Shown here piece by piece: positions 1 through 9,513 of a stretch of 64,000 nucleotides of DNA. The notes beneath the pieces were generated by a model. That model was not told the origin of the DNA, searched no databases, and saw only the letters and a list, made by a program, of their open reading frames with translations. Positions within the stretch are counted from its first letter, which is position 1; each line of letters starts with the position of its first letter. A program made the translations under genes and the position numbers. This stretch comes from Paracoccaceae bacterium (lineage in GTDB: Bacteria; Pseudomonadota; Alphaproteobacteria; Rhodobacterales; Rhodobacteraceae), in NCBI GenBank assembly GCA_902631295.1, contig CACOXV010000009.1, positions 1 through 64,000 on the forward strand, written 5' to 3'.

Positions 1-2593
1 TACCAGATTTATAATCATAAATAATTGCATCACCGCTATCCTTCAAATCTACTCTGTCGACTTTACCAGAAATTTCAAAATCTTTATTCTTAATCTTAAA
101 TTTTCCAAGCCTCTCAAAAGCTAAAGGGGTAGCCTCATTATGGCGCTCTATCTCTTCGTTAAGAAATGACTCTGATAAATCGCTTATTCCCTTCATCCAG
201 AACTGTTGTAGAATTTTATTTGAAGTACTGAATTTTATTACTTCAGATGCTATTTCATGTAGACTTTTTATATGATCTTTTAAATTCGCTCCATCATTCC
301 AAGTCATCATAAACTTCTCAAAAATTGAATGGTAAGCGATCCCTCGCAATGCATAAGCAGAGAACTTATCCAGACGCTCTAATGGTTCAATTTTTAAAAT
401 ATGACGAGCATATATAGAGTAAGGATCACGGATAAGAGTTTTGATTTCTGTGACTGATAGTTTTTTTGGCCTTACTTTTACAGGAGGAATTGGTTCAGGC
501 CTGGGTGGCTTTTTTATTTGTCTTGTTTTTTCTAGTTCATTTACCAATAAAAGATGTTGAGCTCCCCGACTGCGCATATTTTCAAGAGCACGTCTCCCCC
601 CGTTAGAAGTTAACCCTTCCAGCAGGTTAATTAACCTACTTAGCCAACGCGAGGGAGTTGTCTCTGCCTCAGAATTTCTTTTAGACCTAGTTATCCAAAC
701 TTCCTTTGCGCCCATAGCTTGCTGGAAATCATGAGCTGCTAGACCTATCTTTCTATCCGGCAACAACAGCCCAGCATCTTTTCTCATTTTTCTATTCATC
801 CATTGGTCGGATTCTGGCTGCGCTGGCCAAATTCCCTCATTCAACCCACTCAAAATAAGTAGATCCGTTCCATTTCCACGAGCTTCAAGTGTTCCCCAAA
901 TTAAAATATCATTATGAGAAATATGCGAATTTCTGACCTCATGATTAGAGAAAATTATTTTAAGCATCCTGTTATAGTCGTACGGTGACATTAACGGCGC
1001 TGAATCAGCCACCGCAAACATATTATCGATTATCTTTTTTGCCATCTCACCAGCATCACGCTGCCACAAAGCATTAGACATTTTGTTATTTGTCGGATCG
1101 CTACCCATTGCGAGATGGTTGGCGTTAGAAATATGTTCTTCCAACCAATAACCTAATTTTTGGTATCCGTCTTTTTGAACTTTCATTAAAAAAATTGAAA
1201 GCCATTTTACCCATTGCTGCGTAAATCGCTGATTATTTTCTTTTAAAAAGTTATTTAAATGACCGACCCCTGGATCTATTATGGTATTTTTTCTAAGAAA
1301 AATTTCTAATCTTGATACTAGATGCAGATGTTTACCACGGTCTAATTTATAACTATGGCATATTGGGTTTTTTAATAATGCAATTAATTCAGATGATGTT
1401 GGTGATCTATTTAAAAGCTCTGATACTTGTCTTAGAAACCGGCCCGGCAATGTTAAATGTAATGAAAGTCCTGCACTATCATCTGGAATAATACCCCATC
1501 TCAGTAGCTCTGCTGTCACCTGGCGGGTTAGCCTTCGATCTGGAGTAACTAGAGCAACTCTTTTGTTTTGATCAGCTGCCTGTCGTAGAAGCATTGCAAT
1601 AGCCAAAGCTTCTTGTCTTGGGTTGTCAGCTTCAAATAAGCTCAACCCTTCACAGGCACTCTCCAAACTTTCTAGCTTAGGGCCCTCTAACATCCATCTA
1701 TCCGTGAATGGCGCTGGACGCAAAGCAAGGGAAATTAATTTGTTACGAGGAGTGCTTGGGGGGGAAGTAACAGGCCAAATCCCAACTTCTCTAAAGTTAA
1801 TATTTAGTTCTCCAAGCAGTTTAACAAACCGATACTGTGGATGGTCTTCACCAATTAGGGGATCAGAAATACTTCCGAAAACTGTTTCTGACATATGAAA
1901 ATCAAATCCTGGCAAAACGACAACACCATTACGAAGTCCATAAATTCCTTTTATTAATTCTAAAGTCGTGCCCCGTGAACCAGTAGAGCCTGCTATAAAT
2001 ATATAATTTTCTGGGGGATGTTCTTCCCAAGACTTTAGTAATGTTAATACTTGATTACGTTGAAAACCTTCAGAGTCTGGTTCCAAACTCCTTTCCTCAA
2101 GATAGGTTGCTACAATATCCATAAAGTGCAAAATACGCTGCCAATGACCTGAATGATCCTCTACGTTTAGATTTTTAATCATCATTGGGGTGACGTTCTC
2201 ACCCTGCAATTCATCTATTAATTTTGCTAAATTATCGGTAAGATCATAAAGCGCTGATTTCGAGGCCAAGTCAGGTTGTTGTTCGATTAATTTTTGAACC
2301 AGAACCATTAGCTCAAATCTGTATTGCAAGGGCGAATTGGGATTAGGATCTTTGAAAGTGCCAATCAATTCTGATAAATCAGATAAAACATATACTTTAG
2401 GAATTAAGACTGTATCAAGTGATGCGAACTCCTCCAACAGCCTACGCCGCATACGGTTAGTATTTACAATTATATTTACACGCGCCAAAATTTCTGGAGA
2501 ATAAGCGGAAAAAAAATTGAAAATTCCAGATGCTAAAGACCCCGGAAAATCTGCTCCACAGGGCATTCCAAATATTTTTTTATCTAATTCCAT
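1..2593 (-). CDS. addB: Double-strand break repair protein AddB, partial (C-terminus beyond window)
   Basis: Second subunit of the AddAB helicase-nuclease, which resects double-strand DNA ends for RecA-dependent repair. The frame is open on the minus strand from the ATG at 2593 to the window edge (about 864 codons), so the C-terminus and probably addA lie outside. Visible signatures are the degenerate nucleotide-binding loop AGSTGSRGT (about residue 200), the LSGLNEGIWP segment typical of AddB, and near the edge the RecB-type nuclease motif DRVD followed by D860-Y861-K862. The protein matches the alphaproteobacterial AddB type rather than the Bacillus form with its iron-sulfur cluster. tsaE lies 47 bp upstream on the same strand. 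I read the frame by eye and saw no interruption. Identity is confident. Confidence 0.93.
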   Translation of the reverse strand, partial: MELDKKIFGMPCGADFPGSLASGIFNFFSAYSPEILARVNIIVNTNRMRRRLLEEFASLDTVLIPKVYVLSDLSELIGTFKDPNPNSPLQYRFELMVLVQKLIEQQPDLASKSALYDLTDNLAKLIDELQGENVTPMMIKNLNVEDHSGHWQRILHFMDIVATYLEERSLEPDSEGFQRNQVLTLLKSWEEHPPENYIFIAGSTGSRGTTLELIKGIYGLRNGVVVLPGFDFHMSETVFGSISDPLIGEDHPQYRFVKLLGELNINFREVGIWPVTSPPSTPRNKLISLALRPAPFTDRWMLEGPKLESLESACEGLSLFEADNPRQEALAIAMLLRQAADQNKRVALVTPDRRLTRQVTAELLRWGIIPDDSAGLSLHLTLPGRFLRQVSELLNRSPTSSELIALLKNPICHSYKLDRGKHLHLVSRLEIFLRKNTIIDPGVGHLNNFLKENNQRFTQQWVKWLSIFLMKVQKDGYQKLGYWLEEHISNANHLAMGSDPTNNKMSNALWQRDAGEMAKKIIDNMFAVADSAPLMSPYDYNRMLKIIFSNHEVRNSHISHNDILIWGTLEARGNGTDLLILSGLNEGIWPAQPESDQWMNRKMRKDAGLLLPDRKIGLAAHDFQQAMGAKEVWITRSKRNSEAETTPSRWLSRLINLLEGLTSNGGRRALENMRSRGAQHLLLVNELEKTRQIKKPPRPEPIPPVKVRPKKLSVTEIKTLIRDPYSIYARHILKIEPLERLDKFSAYALRGIAYHSIFEKFMMTWNDGANLKDHIKSLHEIASEVIKFSTSNKILQQFWMKGISDLSESFLNEEIERHNEATPLAFERLGKFKIKNKDFEISGKVDRVDLKDSGDAIIYDYKSG

Positions 2594-2640
2594 AGGAGTA
2601 AAAAAATAGGGATATTTCTAGCCTTAATCAAGCTACCAAA

Positions 2641-3171
2641 TCAATCTTTTCTCGCAGCATATGGTTTTTGTTTCGCGTTATAACTTTCAGAAATTTTTTC
2701 TATACGCTGGGCCCAACTTTCAGAAGAATCCCAGCTAAATTTGACCTTTCTTTCCTGTTCCGCAGTTATCAAAATCTCTAAACTCAGAGAAGTTTCTGGC
2801 ACAATATTAAGCGCCAATTCTGGCCATTCAATTAAACAGATTTTTTCGTCAAAAGCTTCTGAAAGACCAAGTTCTATCAAGCCTTCTGCATTGGTAAGAC
2901 GGTATAAATCGACATGCCAAATTTCGCCTAACTTGGTCTCGTATGTCTGAACTAGAGTAAATGTTGGCGATGGCACTTCTTCTGGAAAAGTTTGTTGGGA
3001 TTGAATGAGTTTTCTGGAAAAATAGCTTTTTCCAGCCCCTATTTCTCCCTTAAGCAATAGTATGTCATTACTCTTGATAATTTGGCCGGTTAGTATGGCT
3101 AACTCGGCCATTTCCTGCTCATTACTAATGTTTATTTCAAATGTCTGTTTGAGCAAAATAAATTCTTTCAC
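2641..3171 (-). CDS. tsaE: tRNA threonylcarbamoyladenosine biosynthesis ATPase TsaE
   Basis: P-loop ATPase that works with TsaD, TsaB and TsaC/Sua5 to make t6A37 on ANN-decoding tRNAs in the cytoplasm. The 176-residue product has Walker A GEIGAGKS at residues 42-49, the family segment SPTFTLVQTY and the HVDLYRL motif, and its length is usual for TsaE. It lies between regB (upstream, 52 bp gap) and addB (downstream) on the same strand, a Rhodobacterales arrangement. Its partner tsaD is elsewhere in this window (9510-10619). The first ten residues form a short extension, and ATG 3171 is the only good start. Confidence 0.95.
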   Translation of the reverse strand: MKEFILLKQTFEINISNEQEMAELAILTGQIIKSNDILLLKGEIGAGKSYFSRKLIQSQQTFPEEVPSPTFTLVQTYETKLGEIWHVDLYRLTNAEGLIELGLSEAFDEKICLIEWPELALNIVPETSLSLEILITAEQERKVKFSWDSSESWAQRIEKISESYNAKQKPYAARKD

Positions 3172-3223
3172 AAGCTATCATAAATTTATTTGATCTTCTG
3201 GTTCTGATATAAATTCTAAACCG

Positions 3224-4615
3224 CTATAATACATTCAAATTTTCGTTCTCCCCCGATAAATTTTTCTTCTTTTCAATATCCGTGCGTGTCCAAGAAATCT
3301 CCACAACCGCGCCTGTCTGACCGTCGTTGTTTAAATCATCAACTGATCTTGACGCACCATTTGAAAAGTTAAGCTTTGCATTCGTTCGCTCAAGTAACGT
3401 TTTTGCTATAAATAAACCGAGTCCCATCCCTTCATACTCTATGTGCTTTTCTCGAACTGAAGAAGATTTTCGATAACTTACAAATGGATCCCCGATCCTT
3501 GAAATCATTTGTACAGGAAATCCAGGCCCATCATCATTTATTGTAATTTTTATGTCTGACTCACTCCAACTAAGAATAATCCAAACTTTACTACTAGCAA
3601 AATCAATTGCATTTTGAATCATATTTCTTAAGCCATGGATTATCTCAGGGAGGCGCTGAATTACTGGCTGGGATATATCTTCTTTTGATTTCAGATTAAG
3701 CTCAAAAATTATCTCTACCCCCCGATCCAAGTGAGGTTCTGCTGCTTCTCGAATTACTTCTGATACTGGTGAATTACGCATATGCTGATCATCTTTACCA
3801 GCCTGACCCATAGACTGAAGAATATCACGGCAACGATCTGCTTGATCTCTTATAAGTACCGCATCTTCCAAAAGCTCTTTTCGATCCTTTAGTTCATCCA
3901 TCAGTTCACTACTAGCCAATTTAATAGTTGCCAATGGTGTTCCGAGCTCATGCGCCGCCGCTGCTACGACTCCCCCTAAGTCCGTAAGTTTTTGTTCTCT
4001 TGAAAGTGCCATTTGCGTCGCAAATAATGCATCCGACATATCGTTAACTTCAACCGTTACTTTACGCGAATAAAAACTCAAAAATAACATTGAGATAACA
4101 ATTGCAGTCCAGTTTCCAAAAATAAAAATATTGGGAACTCTTAAAACAAATCCTTGCTCTGTTAATAAAGGATAATTGTAATTAGCCAATACAGTTACTG
4201 CAACTATAGCTATAATACCTAGTGAAAGTGTATACCTCAGAGGTAGTGAGGTCGCAGAAATAGCAACAGGCGCAATCACTAAAACTGCAAACGGATTGTT
4301 GAGTCCACCAGTAAAAAAAAGCAGCAACAGTAATTGAAGCAGATCAAATAATATCATGGCCATATTTTGTCTTTCCGATAACCGTTCATTTTTTGGAAAA
4401 ACAAACATAGCCACAAGGTTACCTGCCACCGAAATTCCAATGGCAAAAATAATTAAATCAAGCTCTAAACGAAGGTTGTAAAACTGAACAGCCACTAAAA
4501 CTGCCGCACTTTGACCAAGTATTGCGACCCAACGCAATAAAATCATTGTGCGCAATCTTATCCATTGACTACGCTGATTATCTCTTGAAATTATTACTGC
4601 ATTTTCGGGTATCAT
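3224..4615 (-). CDS. regB: Redox-sensing membrane histidine kinase RegB/PrrB
   Basis: Global redox sensor kinase of the RegBA (PrrBA/ActSR) system, which phosphorylates RegA when the quinone pool is reduced or oxygen is low. The 463-residue protein has an N-terminal hydrophobic region (about residues 23-185, several membrane segments). It carries the ubiquinone-sensing heptapeptide GGLNNPF at 103-109, the H-box AAHELGTPLAT with phospho-acceptor H222, and the redox box RDQADRCRDIL with the regulatory Cys at 262. The C-terminal ATPase has an N-box (RNMIQNAIDFA), DDGPGF and GMGLGLF. All sensing residues known in Rhodobacter RegB are present, so the kinase should be redox-responsive. The start ATG 4615 follows a GAGGGTG ribosome-binding site. 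It is transcribed divergently from senC-regA, as in Rhodobacter. Confidence 0.96.
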   Translation of the reverse strand: MIPENAVIISRDNQRSQWIRLRTMILLRWVAILGQSAAVLVAVQFYNLRLELDLIIFAIGISVAGNLVAMFVFPKNERLSERQNMAMILFDLLQLLLLLFFTGGLNNPFAVLVIAPVAISATSLPLRYTLSLGIIAIVAVTVLANYNYPLLTEQGFVLRVPNIFIFGNWTAIVISMLFLSFYSRKVTVEVNDMSDALFATQMALSREQKLTDLGGVVAAAAHELGTPLATIKLASSELMDELKDRKELLEDAVLIRDQADRCRDILQSMGQAGKDDQHMRNSPVSEVIREAAEPHLDRGVEIIFELNLKSKEDISQPVIQRLPEIIHGLRNMIQNAIDFASSKVWIILSWSESDIKITINDDGPGFPVQMISRIGDPFVSYRKSSSVREKHIEYEGMGLGLFIAKTLLERTNAKLNFSNGASRSVDDLNNDGQTGAVVEISWTRTDIEKKKNLSGENENLNVL

Positions 4616-4689
4616 TGTCGCACCCTCGTTATTTTATAAGATATTCTTTATAGCTTATGTATAACAAGGTACTGAGGCAGTTCAAGAAA

Positions 4690-5325
4690 ATGACGAATAT
4701 GAAAAATATTGTTTACTTATCAGCCGCTTCGTTGATCATACTAGTCAGTCTGACATATTTAGCTACAACACCAATCTGGCCATTTAATGAAGAAGATACG
4801 TTTGCTCAGTGCAGAAATTCGAAAGTGACTGGAGGTTCCGGAAATATTGGAGGCGCGCTTGAGTTAATTTCTACCAATGGAAACACTTTGACAGACGTAG
4901 AAATATTTTCGAAACCCTCTTTGGTATACTTCGGGTACACTTTCTGTCCAGACGTTTGTCCATTGCATGTTTCTAGAAATGCTGATGCTGTTGATATGCT
5001 TGAGGAGCGGGGCATCCAAACAACACCAGTTTTTATATCAGTTGATCCAAGTCGAGATACACCGGAAGTTTTACAGGAATTTACCGAAATGATCCACCCG
5101 CAAATGCTTGCATTTACCGGAAGCGAGGAGCAAATAAAAGCAGCAAGTAAGGCTTATCGAACTTACTACAAAAAGCAAGAAAGTAATGATGAATACTACC
5201 TAGTAGATCATTCGACTATTACCTATTTAGTACTGCCAGAGCATGGTTTCGTAGAGTTTTTTAGAGCCGACACTTCACCTGAAATTATGGCCGAAACTAC
5301 AGCATGTTTTGTCGAAAATAGTTAA
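4690..5325 (+). CDS. senC: SCO1/SenC/PrrC-type copper chaperone, thioredoxin fold
   Basis: Membrane-anchored periplasmic protein of the SCO family, involved in delivering copper to cytochrome oxidase CuA/CuB and, in Rhodobacter, linked to redox signalling through the RegBA/PrrBA system. With the ATG at 4690, one N-terminal membrane anchor (residues 5-26) precedes a thioredoxin-like domain. The copper/redox motif FCPDVCP has C86 and C90, and the distal histidine is H174 (DHSTITY). An upstream ATG at 4657 is possible and would add 11 residues. I prefer 4690 because a GAGGCAG ribosome site lies about 9 nt before it. It lies between the divergent regB and regA, the classical reg/prr order. Confidence 0.92.
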   Translation: MTNMKNIVYLSAASLIILVSLTYLATTPIWPFNEEDTFAQCRNSKVTGGSGNIGGALELISTNGNTLTDVEIFSKPSLVYFGYTFCPDVCPLHVSRNADAVDMLEERGIQTTPVFISVDPSRDTPEVLQEFTEMIHPQMLAFTGSEEQIKAASKAYRTYYKKQESNDEYYLVDHSTITYLVLPEHGFVEFFRADTSPEIMAETTACFVENS

Positions 5326-5396
5326 ATTTGCAAGACATTTGACGACAAAGTATTATCTTTCTAAAAAAGCAACTTACCAAAGGCAGGAGACAACCC

Positions 5397-5951
5397 GTGA
5401 AAGAGGTTGAAAAACGATCGATCGGTGAAGATAACTCACTACTAATTCTAGATGACGATGAACCATTTCTGCGTCGTTTAGCAAAGGCTATGGAAAAACG
5501 TGGTTTTTCAGTAGAAACAGCAGGTTCAATTGCTGCGGGTAGTGCAATAGCCACAGCGCGCACTCCGGCTTACGCAGTCATTGATCTTAGACTTTCAGAT
5601 GGAAATGGTTTGGACGTAGTAGAAATTTTACGTTCTAAACGGCCTGACTGTCGGATAGTAGTGTTAACGGGTTACGGAGCAATAGCAACGGCTGTTGCGG
5701 CGGTAAAGATTGGTGCTACCGATTACCTGTCAAAGCCGGCTGATGCAAATGATGTGATAAATGCTCTATTAACTAAAGATGATGAACTTCCACCGCCGCC
5801 AGAAAACCCAATGAGCGCAGACCGCGTAAGATGGGAACACATTCAGAGGGTTTATGAGCTTTGCGACCGCAATGTCAGTGAAACTGCAAGGCGCTTAAAC
5901 ATGCATAGAAGAACACTTCAACGCATATTAGCGAAAAGAAGTCCACGATAG
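5397..5951 (+). CDS. regA: Redox response regulator RegA/PrrA (ActR family)
   Basis: DNA-binding response regulator of the RegBA system; in Rhodobacter it controls photosynthesis, CO2 and N2 fixation and respiration genes. The 184-residue product has a receiver domain with the acidic pocket (LILDDDE), phospho-acceptor D63 (VIDLRLSDG) and the conserved Lys of LSKPAD. A four-proline linker (PPPP, near residues 131-134) leads to a Fis-type helix-turn-helix (VSETARRLNMHRRTLQRIL), which is nearly invariant in the family. The start is GTG 5397, supported by an AGGCAGGAG ribosome site 7-8 nt upstream. The gene downstream is convergent with no gap. hvrA, which follows regA in Rhodobacter capsulatus, is absent here. 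Confidence 0.96.
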   Translation: MKEVEKRSIGEDNSLLILDDDEPFLRRLAKAMEKRGFSVETAGSIAAGSAIATARTPAYAVIDLRLSDGNGLDVVEILRSKRPDCRIVVLTGYGAIATAVAAVKIGATDYLSKPADANDVINALLTKDDELPPPPENPMSADRVRWEHIQRVYELCDRNVSETARRLNMHRRTLQRILAKRSPR

Positions 5952-6452
5952 TTATTCATCGCACAAATCGAATCTCTTCGAAATGCAATTTTGACCGGCT
6001 TGATTTTTATACTGCGCGTATTCGTAAAAACCTAAACTATCATAGAATGTAATTGCTCCTTTGTTAAGAGCGCTTATTGTAGCGATTATTGAGTACATCT
6101 TTATTTTACTTGCATATGATTTAGTAGCACCAAAAAGTTTTTTCCCAGCACCGCGTCTTCGAGCAGTTTTGCTTATATAAGTTGCAATAAGCCCCCAATT
6201 CGATGGCAGCTTATCAATTCCAGACCAATTAGGGTCTGACCATTCAAGAAATTGAAAGCCAATAATTGCGTTACCCTGGACAGCTACATGACTGCAAATA
6301 GCAAATCGATTTTTAAAGAAATACTTTTCAAATTCCATTGCCGTAAAAATACGATTATGCAACGTACTTCCACCCTCAATAATAATATCATTTAATACAT
6401 TAGACATTTCAATGATGTCATTGGAACCAGCGATCCGAACAGAAAATGGCAT
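5952..6452 (-). CDS. GNAT family N-acetyltransferase
   Basis: Acetyl-CoA-dependent N-acyltransferase fold; the substrate is unknown. The product resembles small alphaproteobacterial GNAT proteins with an N-terminal IRxAGSNDI-type strand, the acetyl-CoA binding stretch ARRRGAGKKLFGATKSYA (R/Q-x-x-G-x-G/A type) and a C-terminal FYDSLGFYEYAQYKN motif. I place the start at ATG 6452 because it overlaps the stop of the HD-domain gene as TAATG, a translational-coupling arrangement. An ATG at 6479 would overlap that gene by 28 bp and add nine poorly conserved residues. Co-transcription with the HD gene is inferred. Confidence 0.85.
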   Translation of the reverse strand: MPFSVRIAGSNDIIEMSNVLNDIIIEGGSTLHNRIFTAMEFEKYFFKNRFAICSHVAVQGNAIIGFQFLEWSDPNWSGIDKLPSNWGLIATYISKTARRRGAGKKLFGATKSYASKIKMYSIIATISALNKGAITFYDSLGFYEYAQYKNQAGQNCISKRFDLCDE

Positions 6453-7045
6453 TAGATTTGATCCAACAGATTTGAACATTTATCTATGTAGTCTTTTCGG
6501 ACTTTAGCAGGTGGCCGGATCTGAATTGAAAATTGAGATAAATAGCAGTGATCAAAATTTCCAAAAAACTTGTCAGCCTCATGTCTTGAAAAACCAGCTA
6601 TTTCCATTGCTTCTAGCCAAGCACTAACTTTATCAGCTTTCTTAATTTTCTTCTTAAGTTGAGGAGATACTTTTGCAGGCAAACCAAATCTTCTATGAAT
6701 TGCTGCTGTAAGTTTATCATCTAGATTTTCATACCCGTAACCAACAGCAGCTTTGACAGGTGAAATAAGGTCTCCAAGTACATACTCTGGTGCATCGTGG
6801 AGTAATGCTGTTAATCTAGCCTCTGGATTACTATTTGGGTTTAATTCGCTAAAAATCCTTTCTACTAAAAGTGAATGCTCAGCTACAGAATAAGGAAAGT
6901 CACCGTTTGTTTGACCATTCCAACGAGCAACAAAGGACAAACCGTGGGCTATGTCCTGAATTTCAATATCTACTGGTGTGGGATCTAACAAATCTAATCT
7001 GCGGCCAGATAACATTCTTTGCCATGCGCGCGCTGGTTTCATCAT
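6452..7045 (-). CDS. HD-domain hydrolase, YfbR-like
   Basis: Metal-dependent phosphohydrolase of the HD superfamily, closest in layout to YfbR-type 5'-deoxynucleotidases. The metal-site residues are visible: H57 in SVAEHS, the H83-D84 pair in LLHDAPE, and D138 in KKADK. The segment DAPEYVLGDLISPVK is typical of this subfamily. Length (197 residues) is normal. Substrate cannot be told from sequence; nucleotide monophosphates are the family expectation. It is divergent from ahcY (112 bp between them) and coupled to the downstream GNAT gene by TAATG. Confidence 0.88.
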   Translation of the reverse strand: MMKPARAWQRMLSGRRLDLLDPTPVDIEIQDIAHGLSFVARWNGQTNGDFPYSVAEHSLLVERIFSELNPNSNPEARLTALLHDAPEYVLGDLISPVKAAVGYGYENLDDKLTAAIHRRFGLPAKVSPQLKKKIKKADKVSAWLEAMEIAGFSRHEADKFFGNFDHCYLSQFSIQIRPPAKVRKDYIDKCSNLLDQI

Positions 7046-7157
7046 TCTGCCTTCAAATAAAATATTTTCATCGATATTTTAAATACTTTAAACAATTTAT
7101 TGATTAATTGCAGCCTTGTTTTAGTTGTGATAGCAGACGAAAAAATGGAGTTTAAAA

Positions 7158-8546
7158 ATGGCCGCTGATTACATAGTAAAAGATATCTCACTTGCAGAGT
7201 TTGGACGACGTGAACTCGATATAGCAGAGACAGAAATGCCAGGCCTAATAGCTCTTCGCAAAGAATACGGTAATTCTAAACCTCTCAAGGGAGCTAGAAT
7301 TGTTGGTTCTTTGCATATGACGATACAAACTGCCGTTTTAATCGAAACATTAGTAGCTTTAGGTGCAGATGTAAGATGGGCCTCTTGCAATATATTTTCC
7401 ACCCAAGATCATGCAGCAGCGGCAATTGCACAAACAGGGATACCAGTTTTTGCAATTAAGGGTCAATCTTTGGAAGAACATTGGGATTATTTAGACCAAT
7501 CATTTCAATTCGAAAATGGCCCTAATATGATTTTGGATGATGGCGGTGATGCAACACTTTATGTTCTTCTAGGTGCGAGGGCTGAGGCTGGCGAAGAGAT
7601 ACTTGCTGTTCCACAATCAGAAGAAGAAGAAGTCATAAAAGTTCAAATCTATAAGAGAATTAAGCAGTCCCCTGGTTGGTTCACTAAAACTAGAGACAAT
7701 ATACGTGGTGTATCAGAAGAAACGACAACCGGAGTGCATCGACTTTATGAGCTTGTGAAAAATGGGCAACTCCCTTTTCCAGCTATTAACGTAAATGACT
7801 CGGTAACAAAATCTAAGTTCGACAACAAATACGGGTGCAAAGAGTCTTTGGTGGACGGCATTCGTAGAGCCACAGATACAATGATGGCTGGAAAAACAGC
7901 TGTTGTGTGTGGTTATGGCGACGTTGGCAAGGGCTCTTCTGCATCACTGCGAGGCGCAGGTGCACGTGTTAAAGTTACGGAGGTTGATCCAATTTGCGCA
8001 TTACAAGCTGCAATGGATGGCTTTGAAGTGGTTGTCCTGGAGGATGTGGTCTCAGATGCGGATATTTTTATAACAACGACAGGAAACAAAGATGTCATTC
8101 GTATAGAACATATGCGAGAAATGAAAGACATGGCCATTGTTGGAAATATCGGGCATTTTGATAACGAAATTCAAGTTTCAAGCCTGCGCAACCACAAGTG
8201 GACCAACATTAAAGAACAAGTTGACATGATAGAAATGCCAAATGGCAATAGGCTTATCCTTTTGTCTGAAGGTCGCCTTCTGAACTTGGGAAATGCGACC
8301 GGTCATCCATCGTTTGTTATGTCTGCATCCTTTACTAATCAAGTACTTGCACAAATAGAATTATGGACAAATAGTAAAAACTATAAAAATGAGGTTTTTA
8401 TTTTACCCAAGCATCTAGATGAAAAAGTAGCACGACTACATTTGGATCGCATTGGTGTTAAACTGACAAAGTTGGCTTCCGACCAAGCCGATTATATTGG
8501 AGTTACGCCAGAGGGTCCTTATAAACCGGAGCATTATAGATATTAA
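7158..8546 (+). CDS. ahcY: S-adenosylhomocysteinase
   Basis: Hydrolyses S-adenosylhomocysteine to adenosine and homocysteine, recycling the by-product of SAM-dependent methylation; cytosolic, NAD-dependent tetramer. The 462-residue protein has the substrate region [16 protein letters not shown] (75-90), the NAD-binding loop GYGDVGKG (252-259) and the C-terminal KPEHYRY tail that completes the neighbouring subunit's NAD site. Start ATG 7158 follows TGGAG. In many Rhodobacterales ahcY lies next to the reg/prr cluster, as here. I looked for an S-adenosylhomocysteine riboswitch in the 112 bp upstream and did not see one. Confidence 0.98.
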   Translation: MAADYIVKDISLAEFGRRELDIAETEMPGLIALRKEYGNSKPLKGARIVGSLHMTIQTAVLIETLVALGADVRWASCNIFSTQDHAAAAIAQTGIPVFAIKGQSLEEHWDYLDQSFQFENGPNMILDDGGDATLYVLLGARAEAGEEILAVPQSEEEEVIKVQIYKRIKQSPGWFTKTRDNIRGVSEETTTGVHRLYELVKNGQLPFPAINVNDSVTKSKFDNKYGCKESLVDGIRRATDTMMAGKTAVVCGYGDVGKGSSASLRGAGARVKVTEVDPICALQAAMDGFEVVVLEDVVSDADIFITTTGNKDVIRIEHMREMKDMAIVGNIGHFDNEIQVSSLRNHKWTNIKEQVDMIEMPNGNRLILLSEGRLLNLGNATGHPSFVMSASFTNQVLAQIELWTNSKNYKNEVFILPKHLDEKVARLHLDRIGVKLTKLASDQADYIGVTPEGPYKPEHYRY

Positions 8547-8553
8547 CTACGAT

Positions 8554-9513
8554 TTATTCTTGCCTCTGCGGCCTGGATAAAAGGTTTTGGATCGCGTGCT
8601 TTAAAGAAATCTTACCTAAAACAAGTTTATTAATAACGACCATTACTGGCGTATCTACCTTGAACTCTTTTGCCTTTAAAACTATCGCACTAGAAGTACC
8701 AACACCCTCAACGGTAATATTTTTATCAAAAGACTGCTGTTTTCCCAGTGCAAGACCATATTGATAGTTTCTAGATTCGGAGGACATGCAAGTTAAACTT
8801 AAATCTCCTAATCCAGACAATCCAAATAGTGTCTCCGGCTTAGCGCCAAAATAAGGTGCAATATTAACAATTTCAGAATAACCGCGGGTCATGAGTGCGG
8901 CACGAGAACTACTACCATAGCCTGCACCAATAGTGACCCCACATCCAATAGCAATAACATTCTTCAACGCCCCTCCGAGTTCTGCTCCTATTGGATCATT
9001 AGACCAATAAAGTCTTAATATGTCTGTGCCTAATTCTTTTTGAATATATTTTGCCAAACCTTCTACCTTAGAAGCGATAGTTAGAGCGGTTGGAAAACCT
9101 GATGCTAAATCAGAAGCAAAGCTTGGGCCAGTTAATACAGCTGTCTTTTCTGATGCTATTTCAAGAATTGAGGTTGGACCCAAACCCGAGGAAACTTCAA
9201 AACCTTTGCAGCAAGCTACTAATATCTTTCCCTTCAAAATTGATCCATGCATTTCCAACAAAGACCTTAACTGTTGCATGGGTACGGCAATCAATACTAT
9301 TGAGCAGTCCTTGATTTCAGCAATATTATTAGTTGCTATAATCTGTTCAGGCAGAATGTAGCCAGGCAATCTGAGCCGGTTTTCTCTTAATTCCTGAATA
9401 GATTTTACTGTACCGTGATTTTGGGTCCAAAGTATTAGCTTTTTGTTTGGGTTTGATAGGGCAATCGACAGAGAGGTTCCAAAAGCACCAGCCCCAAGAA
9501 TTCCCACAGTCAT
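8554..9513 (-). CDS. gpsA: Glycerol-3-phosphate dehydrogenase [NAD(P)+]
   Basis: Reduces dihydroxyacetone phosphate to sn-glycerol 3-phosphate for phospholipid synthesis. The 319-residue protein begins with the Rossmann loop GILGAGAFGTSL (4-15), has the substrate-region Lys at 103 (CCKGFE) and the catalytic Lys at 184 (GALKNVIAIGCG), and shows the family's FGLSGLGDLSLTC motif. It overlaps the upstream tsaD by 4 bp, so the two are probably translated together. It converges with ahcY at a 7-bp gap. Confidence 0.97.
   Translation of the reverse strand: MTVGILGAGAFGTSLSIALSNPNKKLILWTQNHGTVKSIQELRENRLRLPGYILPEQIIATNNIAEIKDCSIVLIAVPMQQLRSLLEMHGSILKGKILVACCKGFEVSSGLGPTSILEIASEKTAVLTGPSFASDLASGFPTALTIASKVEGLAKYIQKELGTDILRLYWSNDPIGAELGGALKNVIAIGCGVTIGAGYGSSSRAALMTRGYSEIVNIAPYFGAKPETLFGLSGLGDLSLTCMSSESRNYQYGLALGKQQSFDKNITVEGVGTSSAIVLKAKEFKVDTPVMVVINKLVLGKISLKHAIQNLLSRPQRQE

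Noticed and set aside
1623-1898. 91-residue open frame on the plus strand
   Set aside because: It lies antisense inside the addB frame, which has clear family motifs; no ribosome site or homology features.
5297-5563. Minus-strand open frame across the senC/regA junction
   Set aside because: Shadow of the plus-strand genes; product has no recognisable features.
7046-7157. Possible S-adenosylhomocysteine or SAM riboswitch upstream of ahcY
   Set aside because: The 112 bp are AT-rich and I could not find the conserved stem pairs or GC-rich core of known SAH or SAM riboswitches.
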